Positions 11,997 to 23,600 of a stretch of DNA of 64,000 bases are shown here, one piece after another. The position numbers and the translations under genes are program-made. The notes under the pieces were generated by a model. That model had not been told where the DNA came from. It saw only the letters and a program-made list of their open reading frames with translations, and made no database searches. Numbering within the stretch: position 1 is the stretch's first letter; each line of letters opens with the position of its first letter. The stretch comes from Vanessa cardui (taxonomy: Eukaryota > Arthropoda > Insecta > Lepidoptera > Nymphalidae). Location: contig NC_061130.1 in NCBI RefSeq assembly GCF_905220365.1, forward strand, positions 9,617,501 to 9,681,500, given 5' to 3'.

Positions 11997-12440
11997 ATTT
12001 GTCACATGTAGGTTTCCTCACGATGTTTCCTTCACCGCTGAGCACGAGATGAATTAAAAAGACAAATTAAGCACATGAATCAGCGGTGCTTGCCTGGGTT
12101 TGAACCCGCAATCATCGGTTAAAATGCGCGCATTCTTACCACTGGGCCATCTCGACTCGTATTGTTAAATAACTGTCATTTGATTTCAATCGAATAGCAT
12201 ATACTACATAATAAACACAAAACAACGTTTAAATTTAATATAAAAGAAGATAAACAAATAATAATTAAAAGAGAATGTGTAGGTGACGCCATCATTTTTA
12301 TTTAATTTCTAAACATTATATTTATTGCTCAACTTCTGGCGAGGAATTTTGATATTCTCGGCTTTCGCTTGGATCACTCAGTCTATTTATGCTGCTGTTG
12401 ATGATGAAAATCCTTTCAAAATCAAATCAAATCAAATCCT

Positions 12441-12510
12441 TCACGTAGTTTAAAATAGCAGAGCAGGAAGCTACTTTGTTTCATACTGTAACTAGCGACC
12501 CACACAGCAT
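12441..12510 (-). repeat. Helitron remnant
   Basis: On the minus strand CTGTGTGGGTCGCTAG is followed by CAGTATGAAACAAAGTAGCTTC, which resembles a Helitron 3' end (CTAG at 12492) abutting a 5' start (ATAGTATAAAACAAAGTCGCTT type). It is strongly degraded. Confidence 0.4.
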
Positions 12511-12530
12511 CGTACTTATATAAATATATA

Positions 12531-13466
12531 CAGAGTTATTGGTAATTCGACGTATATATTTAGGAGGTGATAAAGGTGACTATTTGTAATAATTTTAACC
12601 CCTATATGCATAATCCAAAAGTGAACCATTTTTGAGTTATCGCGTTTTTTAACTTTTTTCAAAATTTATCAAAAATGCAACTTAAAAATTATTTAAAAAA
12701 AAGTATCAAATATAATAATCTTTTTCTTTGTTTTATAAAAATGAATAAACACTGGATATTTTTCAATATTTTAACAATAATTATCGATCCAAATTTAAAA
12801 ATGCGAGACGATAAACGAAAGTATTTAAGTAATTTTTAGATTTTTTTTCCTCAAAAAAGCCTTAAAAACTAAAAAAAACATTATGAAACTTGGTCTGCAA
12901 ATTATTTTAAAAATATTAAAGTTTTCTTAGCTTTCCAAAAATGTATAAAAAGAAGGAAATTATTTAAAACTAATCGAAATAAAATGACCAGAGAGGACAC
13001 TGGTGGAAATTCGTAGTCGAACATGAACGAATTAGTATATTTAATTTTGGGAAAGCTACAAAAACGGTTATGTTTTTAAAATAATCTGCAGTCCAAGTAC
13101 TATAATGTTTTTTTAGTTTGTAAGGCATTTTTGAGAAAAAAAAATCAAAAATATATTGATATAATTTCGTTTTCCGTCCCGCATTTTTATATTTGGACCG
13201 GTAATTATTGTTTAAATATTGACAAATAACAACACTGGAGTGTTTGTTCATTTTTATAAAACAAAAGAAAAAAAAATGATTTTATTTGATACTTTTTTTT
13301 AAATAAATTTTTGTAGTCGCAAATATGACGAATTTTGAAAAAAGCTAAAAACGTGATAACTCAATAATAGTTCACTTTTGGATTATGCATATGGGAGTTA
13401 AAATTATTGCAAATAATCACCCTTCTCACCTCCTTACGGTTATACGTCGAATTACCAATAACCCTG
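12531..13466. mobile_element. hAT-like foldback element (giant palindrome)
   Basis: The left arm (12531-12945) and right arm (13044-13466) are inverted copies of each other over their whole length, about 415-423 bases, with a spacer of about 98 bases. They share, in order: GTTATTGGTAATTCGACGTA; TATGCATAATCCAAAAGTGAA; GAGTTATC; AAAGTATCAAATA; TTTTATAAAAATGAA; AAAAATGCG; GCCTTAMAAACTAAAAAAA; TTATTTTAAAAA. The ends are CAGAG and CCCTG (CAGRG inverted), as in hAT transposons. The flanking 8-mers AATATATA and TCTACATA match at 5 of 8 positions, a worn hAT-size target duplication. There is no transposase; the 93-codon minus ORF at 12970-13251 is an accident of the arms. Confidence 0.75.
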
Positions 13467-13474
13467 TCTACATA

Positions 13475-14470
13475 TAATTGCTTTTTGTCATTAGACAATA
13501 CAAGCCGCCTATGTCCGTGCATTTTTAATCTGTAATATCTTCAGAAGACATTAATAAATAATAATAATTGTATATAAAATCTCTGCCTAAATAATCTATA
13601 AATAAATGAAAAATATTTTATGATCAAGTAAGGATCTTATTTTATAAAGCGCAAAACCTAATTATCTAAATCTACATCATTGTACGCGATTATACGACAT
13701 AAAATTAATACTCTATTTTGCTGTATTTAACACCCCTTCTTCACAATACTACAAGATTCAAGTTAATCTTACTCATTATTTTCTTCTTTACTTTAAATTA
13801 ACTTCGCACTTAATACTCGTACTTACTTGTTTAAACGTTTTGTTGTCAAAGAATTTTGTGTAATAAGTCACAAGAAGAAAACGTTTTTCTTAAATTCGCG
13901 TCCGTATTATCATTTTTTGTAAAATATATGAGTGAGGGTCAAATATAGGTTGATTTTACGACGGTTGTATACTTTAAATAATTAATACATTATTGTGTAT
14001 GATCAAAAGGCGACTATTTGTGACATTACTACTGAAGCTATTGCTACTAGTATAATAGCAATACCCCTAAAAAGTATATAGGTAATAAATTGATCATCTT
14101 ATTGAAACTTAGTGAGCATGCAACTAATCTACATATATATCATTTGCAATTGTGTAAATGGTTGTACAGTTACAGATTACGTATTTTCTAATAATTTAAA
14201 TGATAGATTACAATCAGACAAGACAGATTTTAGTCTGTCGAAATATTGTGAATAGTGAAATATGATTGCAATTTAACGTATTATTTTTATTATAATATAT
14301 CGATATCTATATTGTAATTTATTTATGGGAAACGGTCAAATTGTTTCAAATCATCATATACATACATGTAAATGTTAACATAAAAACACATAGTTAAAAT
14401 ATTCAATGACAACGAAAATAAAAGTGTAATAGTCAAAATTAAAACAACCAATGTAACGCCTAATAACAAT
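13475..14470. other. AT-rich non-coding stretch
   Basis: No ORF of note and no recognised repeat family between the foldback element and the next LINE fragment. Confidence 0.5.
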
Positions 14471-14473
14471 AAC

Positions 14474-14598
14474 ACATAGCTGTTGCCTCCACTGGTGACA
14501 TTAGGGCTGGTTTGTTTTTTGCCGAGAGGATCGGAATTGCGACAAGGTAATGCTGCTAGAATTCTTGCCAACGTGCCACGCGGTCAAGATTTATACAG
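14474..14598 (+). repeat. family A LINE 3'-end fragment (copy 2)
   Basis: GCCTCCACTGGTGACATTAG, AGGATCGGAATTGCG, AATGCTGCTAGAATTCTTGC and CCACGCGGTCAAGATTTATA match the copy at 40428 closely. It runs into the hairpin at 14599. Confidence 0.75.
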
Positions 14599-14651
14599 CA
14601 ACCAGTTTTAGTTTATATTTGTTATATACAAATAGGAACTAAAACTGGTTG
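14599..14651. repeat. 15-bp perfect stem with nested inner stem
   Basis: CAACCAGTTTTAGTT (14599-14613) is followed by its exact complement AACTAAAACTGGTTG (14637-14651). Inside lies a second stem TATTTGT/ACAAATA (14616-14622 and 14628-14634). The left arm is the normal continuation of the family A repeat (compare TAACTAGTTTTAGTT at 40562), so the right arm is an inverted addition. Confidence 0.8.
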
Positions 14652-14869
14652 AAATTATTTACAAATAATATATCATTACCATATGAAACACGAATATGCA
14701 CAGGAATTTATAAAACACGGTTGACCTTATTTTTCAAAATGTTACTTGCTCCTACCAAAGAGGCTATCCTGAAGCCAAATTTCACAAACAGAACACAGTC
14801 ATGGAATTTAATTTTCTGCGTGAACTTGGGACAGGTATAGCGTGCATATTATGACGTCTATTGCTATCT

Positions 14870-15090
14870 GCGAAGGAATGTTTGAGAATGTGATTCGTAG
14901 CTATGCAAGCTGCCGTTTAAAAGCTTCTCATAAAAAGTACTGTTAGCCCAAAGCCATGTTATATTTAATTAATCGCTGCGGTTAATTAATATGCAAATTA
15001 CATGACTGTGTGTATTTTTTCGATCACGAAGCTGAATTATTTAATGACGTAATAAGCAGATTACGCCCGTAAATAAATAAAATGAACTCA
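14870..15090. promoter_or_regulatory. candidate cis-regulatory block
   Basis: A less AT-biased block with dense motif-like words: TTAATTAATCGC and GGTTAATTAATATGCAAAT (two TTAATTAA homeodomain-type sites and an octamer ATGCAAAT, 14970-15000), then TGACGTAAT (CRE-like, about 15044). Function is inferred only from motif density; no conservation was tested. Confidence 0.25.
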
Positions 15091-15423
15091 CAGAATGCCT
15101 CCAATAGCATCCCATTTCGATTTCAACCACAAAAGTTCTGTATTACAATTTTATTAATATGTTATATTCACCTAATCTATTTTCCCGTACAAAATTCACA
15201 CTCACGCGAAAAAGCTACTTAGTAATTTACATATCATTTTATTTCGCCCTCGTAATCTAATTACTTAATTTACATATTAATGATAACATCGGATAGTGAA
15301 AAGTGTGTCACGTCCAATATTTTCCTACTACAACCATCGCAACTAGAGTAAAACGCTGTGGATACCATATATTACCTACGGGAATTAAGCCTGTGTGCAA
15401 AGTGTCAAAAGTATAGATATAGG

Positions 15424-15736
15424 AGCTGAGATGGACCAGTGGTTAGAACGCGTGCATCTTAACCGGTTATTGCGGGTTCAAACCCAGGCAAGCACCACTA
15501 TATATATATATGCTTAATTTGTGTTTATAATTCATCACGTGCTCGGCGGTGAAGGAAAACATCGCGAGGAAACTTGCATGTGTCTAATTTCATCGAAATT
15601 CTGCCACGTGTGCATTCCATCAACCCGCATTGGAACAGTATTTTGGAATATGTTTCAAACCCTCTCCTTAATAGAAGAGGAGGCCTTATCTGAGCAGTTG
15701 GGAATGTAAAAGCTTTACTTTTATTTTACTTTACTT
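15424..15736 (+). repeat. SINE family S1, near full length, (TTTAC)n tail
   Basis: Head GAGATGGACCAGTGGTTAGA (A box) and GCGGGTTCAAACCCAGGC (B box) as in a tRNA-derived Pol III promoter. The common body follows, with GTGCTCGGCGGTGAAGGAAA, ATTCTGCCACGTGTGCATTC and CCCGCATTGGAACAG, and a tail of TTTTACTTTAC units. Confidence 0.9.
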
Positions 15737-16093
15737 TACCCAAAAGTATACTTATATAAAAATACTTCGTCTGACTGTCAGCAATTGGTAAGTTTTTCAA
15801 ATGTTGCGATCGTAATTCGAACAATGTAAAAACGCAGAGGTCACTTGTCTTTTGCGTTTGTCAATGAGAAATAGCGCCTTCGTCCTGCGAGGTCAGTAAT
15901 AAATAGGCGAGTAGAAATGGAATTGCGATTCAGTTACCATTATTGACTGCCTTTGAAGTCTCCCGATTCGAAAAATCACGCGGTTTGATACATTCGTCGT
16001 ACGTAATTGTATATTAGAAATTGGATCAATGTTATTAATTATAGTCAATTTAAATAGCAAAAGTAAGTTATAATAAACAATAATATTAATATG

Positions 16094-16204
16094 TTAATAT
16101 GAACCATTATATTAATATTTTTGAAGAAAATTATGAAAGTGCAAATTAAACAAACGCACGGTTGTATTATAATTTATCATATGTAGGTGTGGACATTTAA
16201 ACTA
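16094..16204 (+). repeat. 111-bp direct repeat, left copy
   Basis: Identical by eye over 111 bases to 16862-16972 in the same orientation. It contains TTGAAGAAAATTATGAAAGT and AACGCACGGTTGTATTATAA. It is not a known family to me. Confidence 0.85.
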
Positions 16205-16370
16205 AAATAAAACATTTTAACTATAAATAAAAAAATCACTTTTTGCAGCGCATAATGTAAGTAAATCACCTAGTTGTAAATTCATATTCGGGTATCTCGA
16301 AACCCCGTAACATTGGAATTTAAATTAAAATCAATTTTTCATGCAGTTTCCCCCCAACGCTTAAGCTACA

Positions 16371-16545
16371 TTATCTACTTTTTATGAGCTGTTTGATGAT
16401 GCTTTTTAACGCATTTGCCTCAACCTTTCTGTCTGAACCCATATAAATATTAAAACATTTCTTAAACATCATCATATCATTCAATGTCACGGAGGTTTTG
16501 CTCGAGTTTTTCACATCCAAAAATAACGCTTGTGACTGTAATGAC
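16371..16545 (-). CDS. possible terminal exon, unknown protein
   Basis: Minus-strand open frame of about 58 codons after an acceptor-like TTTATTGTTTAG (AG at 16547-16546). It reads SLQSQALFLDVKNSSKTSV... and ends ...KQLIKSR with a TAA stop at 16373-16371. Its residue make-up and codon use look more coding-like than nearby AT-rich frames. I do not recognise the family, and no upstream exon was found. It lies between the two identical 111-bp repeats, so it could be part of a mobile or duplicated segment. Treat as a candidate only. Confidence 0.25.
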
Positions 16546-16861
16546 CTAAACAATAAATTAAAATTTTCATATTATTAAAATAGTATTTTTATTTGCAGGT
16601 TGAACTAACATTGTTAGTAATTAACAATCGAAGAGAGTGTGTGTCGTTTTAATTAATATAATTAAATAATTTATTAATTTAAATATAATTATTGTAGTCG
16701 AAAGTAGAATTACTTCGTATTTACAACAAAACATGTGAGCAGATAATATCTGCTATAACTAAATATGTATATGTATTATGTGTACCGCGTAAATAAAACT
16801 ATAAATATTTTTAAACTTACTGTATGAAATAAATATCAAACTTACTTCTTCACAGTAAGTA

Positions 16862-16972
16862 TTAATATGAACCATTATATTAATATTTTTGAAGAAAATT
16901 ATGAAAGTGCAAATTAAACAAACGCACGGTTGTATTATAATTTATCATATGTAGGTGTGGACATTTAAACTA
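16862..16972 (+). repeat. 111-bp direct repeat, right copy
   Basis: Perfect second copy of 16094-16204, 768 bases downstream. The flanks differ immediately on both sides. It brackets the candidate exon at 16371-16545. Confidence 0.85.
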
Positions 16973-17524
16973 GGAATTTCGCCTCACGATTTCCCCATTT
17001 CCATGCAAATGTATACAGACTTTAGGCACACGTACTATACCTTCTCTAAAATAGGTTTAAATTATTCCAAGCCTAGGTATTCCTGTTGATATATATCTTG
17101 CATGGTAATGAAAGAGGTTACTATTATATTCACTATTTTAAATATTGTTAACAAATTACAATTGCCATAGTTGGTTCAGCAGCAAGGTTTTATGGCTGCA
17201 GAAACTAAGACTCCGGTTACGAATTTTAGTTTGGTTTGATTTGGGTAAGTTATTCGAATATTCTACGAAAAAAATGAGAGTAGAAGCTCAGCGAAACTCC
17301 CATGAGATAAGAGGATGATATGAATGTAGGCATAGTAATTTCGAGGTCGATAGACCTACTTTGAAAAGCACGTACGGCCGTTGGTGTACAACGTTTCGTA
17401 TTTTTCGTATTTGTTTGCCATTCCAGTAGTTTATAAGAATTAAGAAATAAACTTCTGACTTTTCTTCCTCGCACAACTAGCTTTCGCCGGGGGTTTTTTC
17501 GTACCGTTACGACTTAGGAACCTT

Positions 17525-17600
17525 CAAGGAAAGGCCGTTCCTTAAAGGCCGGATTGCAGATGTCCATAGGCGTTGGAGGTTGCTTCCATTAGATGAATCT
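17525..17600 (+). repeat. Bm1-type tail fragment
   Basis: CCTTCAAGGAAAGGCCGTTC, AAAGGCCGG and TTGCAGATGTCCATAGGCG correspond to the 3' tail seen at 10683-10840 (there on the other strand). Truncated at both ends. Confidence 0.5.
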
Positions 17601-17921
17601 CCGTTTACTTTATACCTATTACATCAAAAAATAATAAACACAAATATTTGACTATGAAATTTGAAAATTAATCCATATGAGTGAATACTATAAAAATATA
17701 CGAATTTTAATCTCGTAAAATTGGACGAACTAATCGTATTTCAAACATTGATTACACATCGTCAGTAAAGTGACATGAACTCCTAACTAACATTTTGAGT
17801 TTTAAAGCGATTTTTACGTTGAAAAATATCGCTTATGCGGACTTGCAGGAGCGGTTAAATCATTTTTATAACTTTTAGCGAGTTATTGATGCTTGATTAT
17901 CCGTACGTAAAATAAGTGACA

Positions 17922-18212
17922 GCCGAGATGGCCCAGTGGTTAGAACGCGTGCATCTTAACCGATGTTTGCGGGTTCAAACAGTCAAGCACCACTGAGTAT
18001 TCATGTGCTTAATTTGTTTTTATAATTCATCTCGTGCTCGGCGGTAAAGGAAAACATCGTAAGGAAACTTGCACGTGTCTAATTTCATAAAAATTCTGCC
18101 ATATGTGTATTCCACCAACCCGCATTGGAACAACGTGATAGAATACGTTCCAAACTTTCTTGCGTGCGGCCTAGCAGTGGGAAATTGACAGGCTGTTATT
18201 GTTGTTGTTGTA
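17922..18212 (+). repeat. SINE family S1, (GTT)n tail
   Basis: A box GAGATGGCCCAGTGGTTAGA and B box GGGTTCAAAC are intact, then there is a short deletion before CAAGCACCACTGA. The body is normal. A piece near CTTTCTTGCGTGCGGCC is missing relative to 35566. The tail is TTATTGTTGTTGTTGT. Confidence 0.9.
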
Positions 18213-19087
18213 AAATAAGCCGATTATATAATATAAAAATGTTATGAGTGAGACAATTAGGACAGTACCGTTTTTTTTTTTTAGTTTAATTAATTTAGTT
18301 TTCACTCAAAATTCGAAACAACGTGGAAGTTTGCGAAAAGGAAGTATTTTTATTTTTGTTAGTGTTTATTCGATTTATATATATTATAAAGAAAATTTAT
18401 ATTTTTTTCATTGGCAGTAAAAATCCGTCTAAAATAACAATCAATTTTAATAAGAAACCTTGTATAAGAACATGTAGTTCAAGAACTTATACTTCAAGTG
18501 ATAAGAAAAAGGTTCCAAATGATACAATTAAACAAAGCTCGTATAATTTTTTGTTTACAAAATGAACAACAAAGATTAAGTAAACATACATTTTATAATG
18601 AATTTCCAGAAAAGAGCTTTCGTCTCGATTTCGTTTTTCGGTCAATAAAACTGCGTGTCTTTTTTCAAAGGCGCTAGTTATCATTTAAAAATATATTCAA
18701 TAGAAGGAAAATTATTAATGAAAGATTATTTTAATAAGAAGCGTTTTGAAATTTAAAATTTAATAAAAGATGAACGTTTTCTTTTAAATATGTAGAAATA
18801 AATACAACTATTTGTTTCATGAAGTAGTTTTATTTTCGTATTAGATAAATCATCAGTAACTATTACATTTTAAATTTTTAAGGTTAAGGTAGGATTAATG
18901 TTTATCAAAGCCTAATTAAAAAAAAAAGATGTTTTCAAGTCTTACGCGTCCTCAGACTTGATTTTATTCAATATATTAAAATTGTATATATATTATATTT
19001 TCCTAACATTAAAAAATAATAATTTATTGCATTTCCTGCAAAATCGTTAACACTATAGATTTTTAACACGCTTTTACTTGATTTTGA

Positions 19088-19190
19088 ACCTTCAAGAATA
19101 GACCATAATCATTTATTGAAGGCAACGAATCTGCAAGAACCCCGATGTTGCAGATGTCCATAGGCGGTGGTAGTCAGTTTCCATAGAGTG
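19088..19190 (+). repeat. Bm1-type tail fragment
   Basis: ACCTTCAAGAATAGACC, GTTGCAGATGTCCATAGGCG and GTGGTAGTCAGTTTCC match the tail of the LINE at 10683. It stops where the GC-rich R1-like segment begins. Confidence 0.55.
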
Positions 19191-19194
19191 GTCC

Positions 19195-19650
19195 TCCTTT
19201 TTTTTCACGCTGGAAAAACGCATTACGTGCTTCCCCCACGTGATGGAAAGTGGGGGAGTGTGTTGGACTCCCCGGAGCCCTGGACGCCGAGTGCGCACTC
19301 CCGCTGCTCTATGTCGTGCAGGTACTTACCGAAGTATCCGTGCCGGGTAAGTACCTGCGTCATTCTGTACGACAGTGTGCCGTGCTTCCTTTCGACCCAA
19401 CGACTCAAGTGGGGACGTATCGCCTCCACTGTCGCTCGGCCCGCTGGGTGACCCCAGATCCTCCTGCCATCGGACGATCGGACGATCGGGGCTTGCTGGG
19501 CTAGAGCCCTGATCTGCCCGATCTCGTTTGACCCTGGACGGTCGCCGCGTTCCCTCACCTCGACCCGGAACCGGTACACTTCTGCGAGCACCTCCGCGTG
19601 AAGCCCCCAGGAGAGTGAGCCTCCTGCTTGTGTGCCTTAAAAACAATACC
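19195..19650 (-). pseudogene. R1-like LINE C-terminal segment
   Basis: GC-rich island on the minus strand with a 122-codon open frame. It includes LSYRMTQVLTRHGYFGKYLH followed by C- and H-containing residues (ECALGVQGSGESNTLPHF), matching the region after the RNase H/zinc-binding end of R1-clade LINEs (xxTQxLTGHGxFxxYLxxxxxxxxxxC). The GC content differs sharply from the flanks. 5' truncated, with no RT. A related segment is at 61490-61810. Confidence 0.55.
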
Positions 19651-20160
19651 ACTAAGATGATTTATGATTGAGCTTGTAGGTTAAAGAAGAGTTAATCCTG
19701 AAACATCCTCTAGTGAGGCCATAGAGTTTGAGCTCATTAGATCATTAGCTCATGTTCTTAACAAATCGTATTGATTTCGCCTGATGACGCATAACTAATA
19801 ATGGAACTAGAAGAAGGCTGATATGAATTAAATGCCTCCTAGTAACGGCATGGAGCTTGGACTCCAGTAATTTGGAAACGTAACGGTGCGTGTGTTCAGC
19901 GTCTAAATCAAAATCATCAAAACAATATTTGATTGAAGCAAATACCTACTTGAAAATAAACCTATTAAGATTTAACCTAATTTTATTCATGATAATACGC
20001 TTAAAACCGGTCACCAGAAAATTGGTAATTGTTATATGAAATAAGGGTCAGTTTTATTATAAATCTATATCAGAGTACCCTTGGGGTAATGCTAACGGTA
20101 AATTAAATTTTACATACAGCTCTTTTTCGAGTATCGTGTTATATTATTTTTCACATTCAC

Positions 20161-20600
20161 GGAATTATACGGTCTTATGTAAGCAGGCCGATGACGGGCA
20201 GCAGCGTCATCGGTACGAGAAGCTATATCCTGCTTTCGCCAACCCGCCTGCCCAGCGTGTTGATTATGGGCAATAACCTCTTATGCACAACACACGCAAT
20301 CCACGGCCCCCAGTTCCCGACAGCCCCGCTATTCCTCGTCATGGTGGCGACGATGGTAACGGCGGGACGGGGGATGCTAAGAATCACCGGGCTACGGGAG
20401 GCCACCACAACCGACTGACCCTGGCGACGTACAACGGACGCACTCTACTTAATTTGTATTTGTCGAACTCAGCTGATGAGCTTTGCAGGTTCTATTGGGT
20501 GAGGTCTGACAACCACATATGTACCGAACCGCAACGGAATATCGGTGGAATAATCTTCCAACCTTCTTCTCAAATGGAGTGAAAGGAGTAGCCAGTCAGT
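20161..20600 (+). pseudogene. RTE-like LINE 5' fragment (start of endonuclease)
   Basis: GC-rich plus-strand segment. The frame from 20283 reads NRLTLATYNGRTLLN, close to the RTE endonuclease start (LxLATxNxRTL), and then NIGGIIF. It breaks off at about 20582 with no catalytic GDFN motif. It may be the leading piece of an RTE element related to the C-terminal piece at 41566. Confidence 0.5.
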
Positions 20601-23600
20601 GGAACCCTCCTGTTACAATTGCAATAATACAAAACCATCTTGAAGTAGACACAACTCGCACTTGATCGGTTTTTACTGCACTGCGTGATTCAATCATTAA
20701 TTAGCTTATCGTAAAACGGGTGATTTCTGATCGCTTACCGACGCTATTTGATGAAATTGATAATATATCATATATTTTATCAGGATATTTCATGAATGAC
20801 GTAAATTGTAAGCATTTAATATATAGTTTGTACATTTTGAATATTGCTTTTCATATTCGTATCAGATTATATTATAAGCAACAACTGTTACACATAAATA
20901 ACACGTTGTCTCGGTATTATATTACATAATTAAATCAAAACGACATTAAATCAATTGATATTAAATTATATGAGTTATTTTAAATTGATATCGGATATTT
21001 TAATCTCATCGGTCTTTATGTTCGTATCAACTTAAAGTTATATAATAACTTTAAGTATAAAGTATAAAGTCCAAATTAGGTACACATTTTAACGTTAATG
21101 GCTGACGTAATTTTTTCTATTATATTTTTATTTTTTATTATCATTATTTTTTTCTAATTGCTCGTTAATAATGTATAATTGATGAGTCCGTGCTTCAGTC
21201 ACATTGTGCATCTTTATTCGTTGCGTTTGCTCTATATCCGATATAAGTACTATCTTCCGACTTACCGGCATCAATGGTCATGTTTTAGGTAGTCTAAGTA
21301 TTAAATCAGAGTATAAGGTATTTCTATCCTACATTTTATCTCAATCAACAAGATTAATTTTAAACACAAAACTTTTTCTTAGACATTAGAATATAAATCA
21401 AAAGCATAAAAATCGTTTCGATAAATATTATAATTATTAATGCCATCCCCAAAATCCCTTACTATGATATTTACATACCACGTATTAAAATTAATAAATG
21501 CTTGTTTGAAAAAAAAAACTTTGAATACATACTAACTCTAAAGCCGGAGTGCAATTAAAAATTAAAATAAACGTCTATCGCATTCCCACGTCAGCATTTA
21601 AATGAAAATTATTTATGAAAATCTTCACAGCAAAATCTCTCGAGGCTTAATTCACACAAAATACTAGAAAGCGAAGAGTTGGAGCGAAAGTCTGTTAGTT
21701 TACAGCTGTCAGGCTGTAGTGGCCACGAACGATCATTAATTCAACAACTTGTTGAGAACGAAGTGTTCTTGCCGCACCAATTAGTATAGTCCTAGTGAAC
21801 TAAAAACCCAACTCTTCAAAATGTTTAATTTTTTTTAACTGCAATAAATTCGTCATCGACTGCATTACTGACAAGGTTAATGTTAAATGAAGAGGATGTC
21901 TCACAGGATTATCTCCATCGTATATGATAAATTACATCTTACGAGAATCTCAAGTTTCGTATACAGGATTTAACACTTAAAAGCTGTTTTCTCTAGAACC
22001 ACAACGCTTGGCGCCTCACCCCTTGTTAAACTAAAATCCTTTGGTGACTTCCTTTAGTCAAGCAACTTTGTATGATCAAATTTCTTGTTAACGCGTACAT
22101 CACTTGCTAACTGGATTATAAGCATTAAATTGTTGGAGTATAAATTGTTTTAGTAAACATTGTCGCTCTTAGAATACAGGCTATTTATATTGCGACTATT
22201 TTCATCTTGAGATGGAATATTTAAATGGAACTTGGTTTTAATAGCAGTCTAAGAAAAAATTTAAATGAATGCCGTGGACTGCATATTGTTACTTTCTTTT
22301 ATTTTAAATTACTTTAGACTGTGAAATCATTGTTTTAATTTTATTCATTTCTAAATGCTTTATAAAATAATATTTTCCGGTATCGAAATATGTAAAGATA
22401 TAAGGTCATATTTCATAAACATGCAATTTATATTTGCGAATATTTTTAATAAACATGACTATTTCATAGCTCTTGAACTGTGTCTTACATCTTCTTCTAG
22501 TTAAATATAGGCCATTTGCAGAAAGTTGGTATACTTCAATTTATAGTTCAAGTTATAATATTTTAGCGGATTTACATGACATGTAACACATACATATATT
22601 ACGATACTTTGGAAACTTCTGTTAAGATTGACTTATGGTATTCACTTCACCCTTCCTTACTTAACAGTCGCTCAAATATATATTCTTAAAGATCTCTCTT
22701 TAATCCTTTATCGCGGCCTTTCGTATAATTTATCCTAACTTTACATTTTTATTCTCAGTTCGAAACAGTATGTTTTTAATTTTGTTTTAAATTGAAGGTT
22801 GCCTTTAACATTTCTGTGTATTAGCAATTTGTAACACGTGTTAAATTATATCATGCAAGTAAATTTAGATTCATGCAATTGATTGAAAAAAAACTAAGTG
22901 AGTAAAAGTAGTTTCTGTACACAGTTTCACCACGCGTGCGGGGGGGAGCGGTGTAGTTTTCATTGGCTTGGTATTTAGTTAGGCTTATCTACCTCCTTTT
23001 CTGCACTCCGAAGAATGGGTATAAGCAATTTAATATTATTCTTAAGTAGTTGAGGAATAAGAACGCAACGATATGTGATGGAGAAAATTGGATCACGAAG
23101 TATATTGACTTTGAACCCCAAATGTGAGAACGGCATAACATTCCACGAGGTAATCTTTGATACAGTACTGTTAATGTATTCAATCTTTATTGTGCCTCAA
23201 ATATTATTAATGACATTTAATAATAGTGATATTAATACCGACCTCACAGTATCCAATCTCCACATTGGTGTTTAAGTTACAAATGTAACTCTGCCTTGTG
23301 TGTCTATAGTTGAATAATGAGTTGAAGTTGAGTTATTTCGCTAAAAAATATACATATAATATATTATACATTCATAATATGTCATAGCAATTCTGTTTTC
23401 CAATGATATTAGCTCAGACAGTTTAAAAGATGTGATAATAAATGTGAGGTTTTAATAAAATTGAACATTTTTTTAGTGTCTAGTATTTCTTGGATATCAC
23501 CTTAACGCTTTCATATTCTCAATTTCTCAGCGTCGATTTTCCGGTTTCATCCCGTTATCTAGTCTTGGCAGGCTGAAAATGCTGAAATATCACGTCTTAT

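Larger units (their letters stand above)
10549..12158 (-). mobile_element. SINE family S1 split by a LINE insertion
   Basis: The SINE 3' part lies at 10549-10682, with a (GTT)n tail seen as AACAACAAC on the plus strand. The 5' part with B box (GGTTTGAACCC around 12097) and A box (ACCACTGGGCCATC around 12138) is at 12003-12158. The two halves join exactly at a duplicated ATTTGT (10677-10682 and 11997-12002), so the SINE was whole before the LINE at 10683-11996 landed in it. Confidence 0.85.

Noticed and set aside
15430..15510. tRNA genes suggested by A and B boxes (also at 17930, 34141, 35570 and 58755)
   Set aside because: Each is the head of a SINE; no cloverleaf with a closed acceptor stem and mature 3' end is seen.
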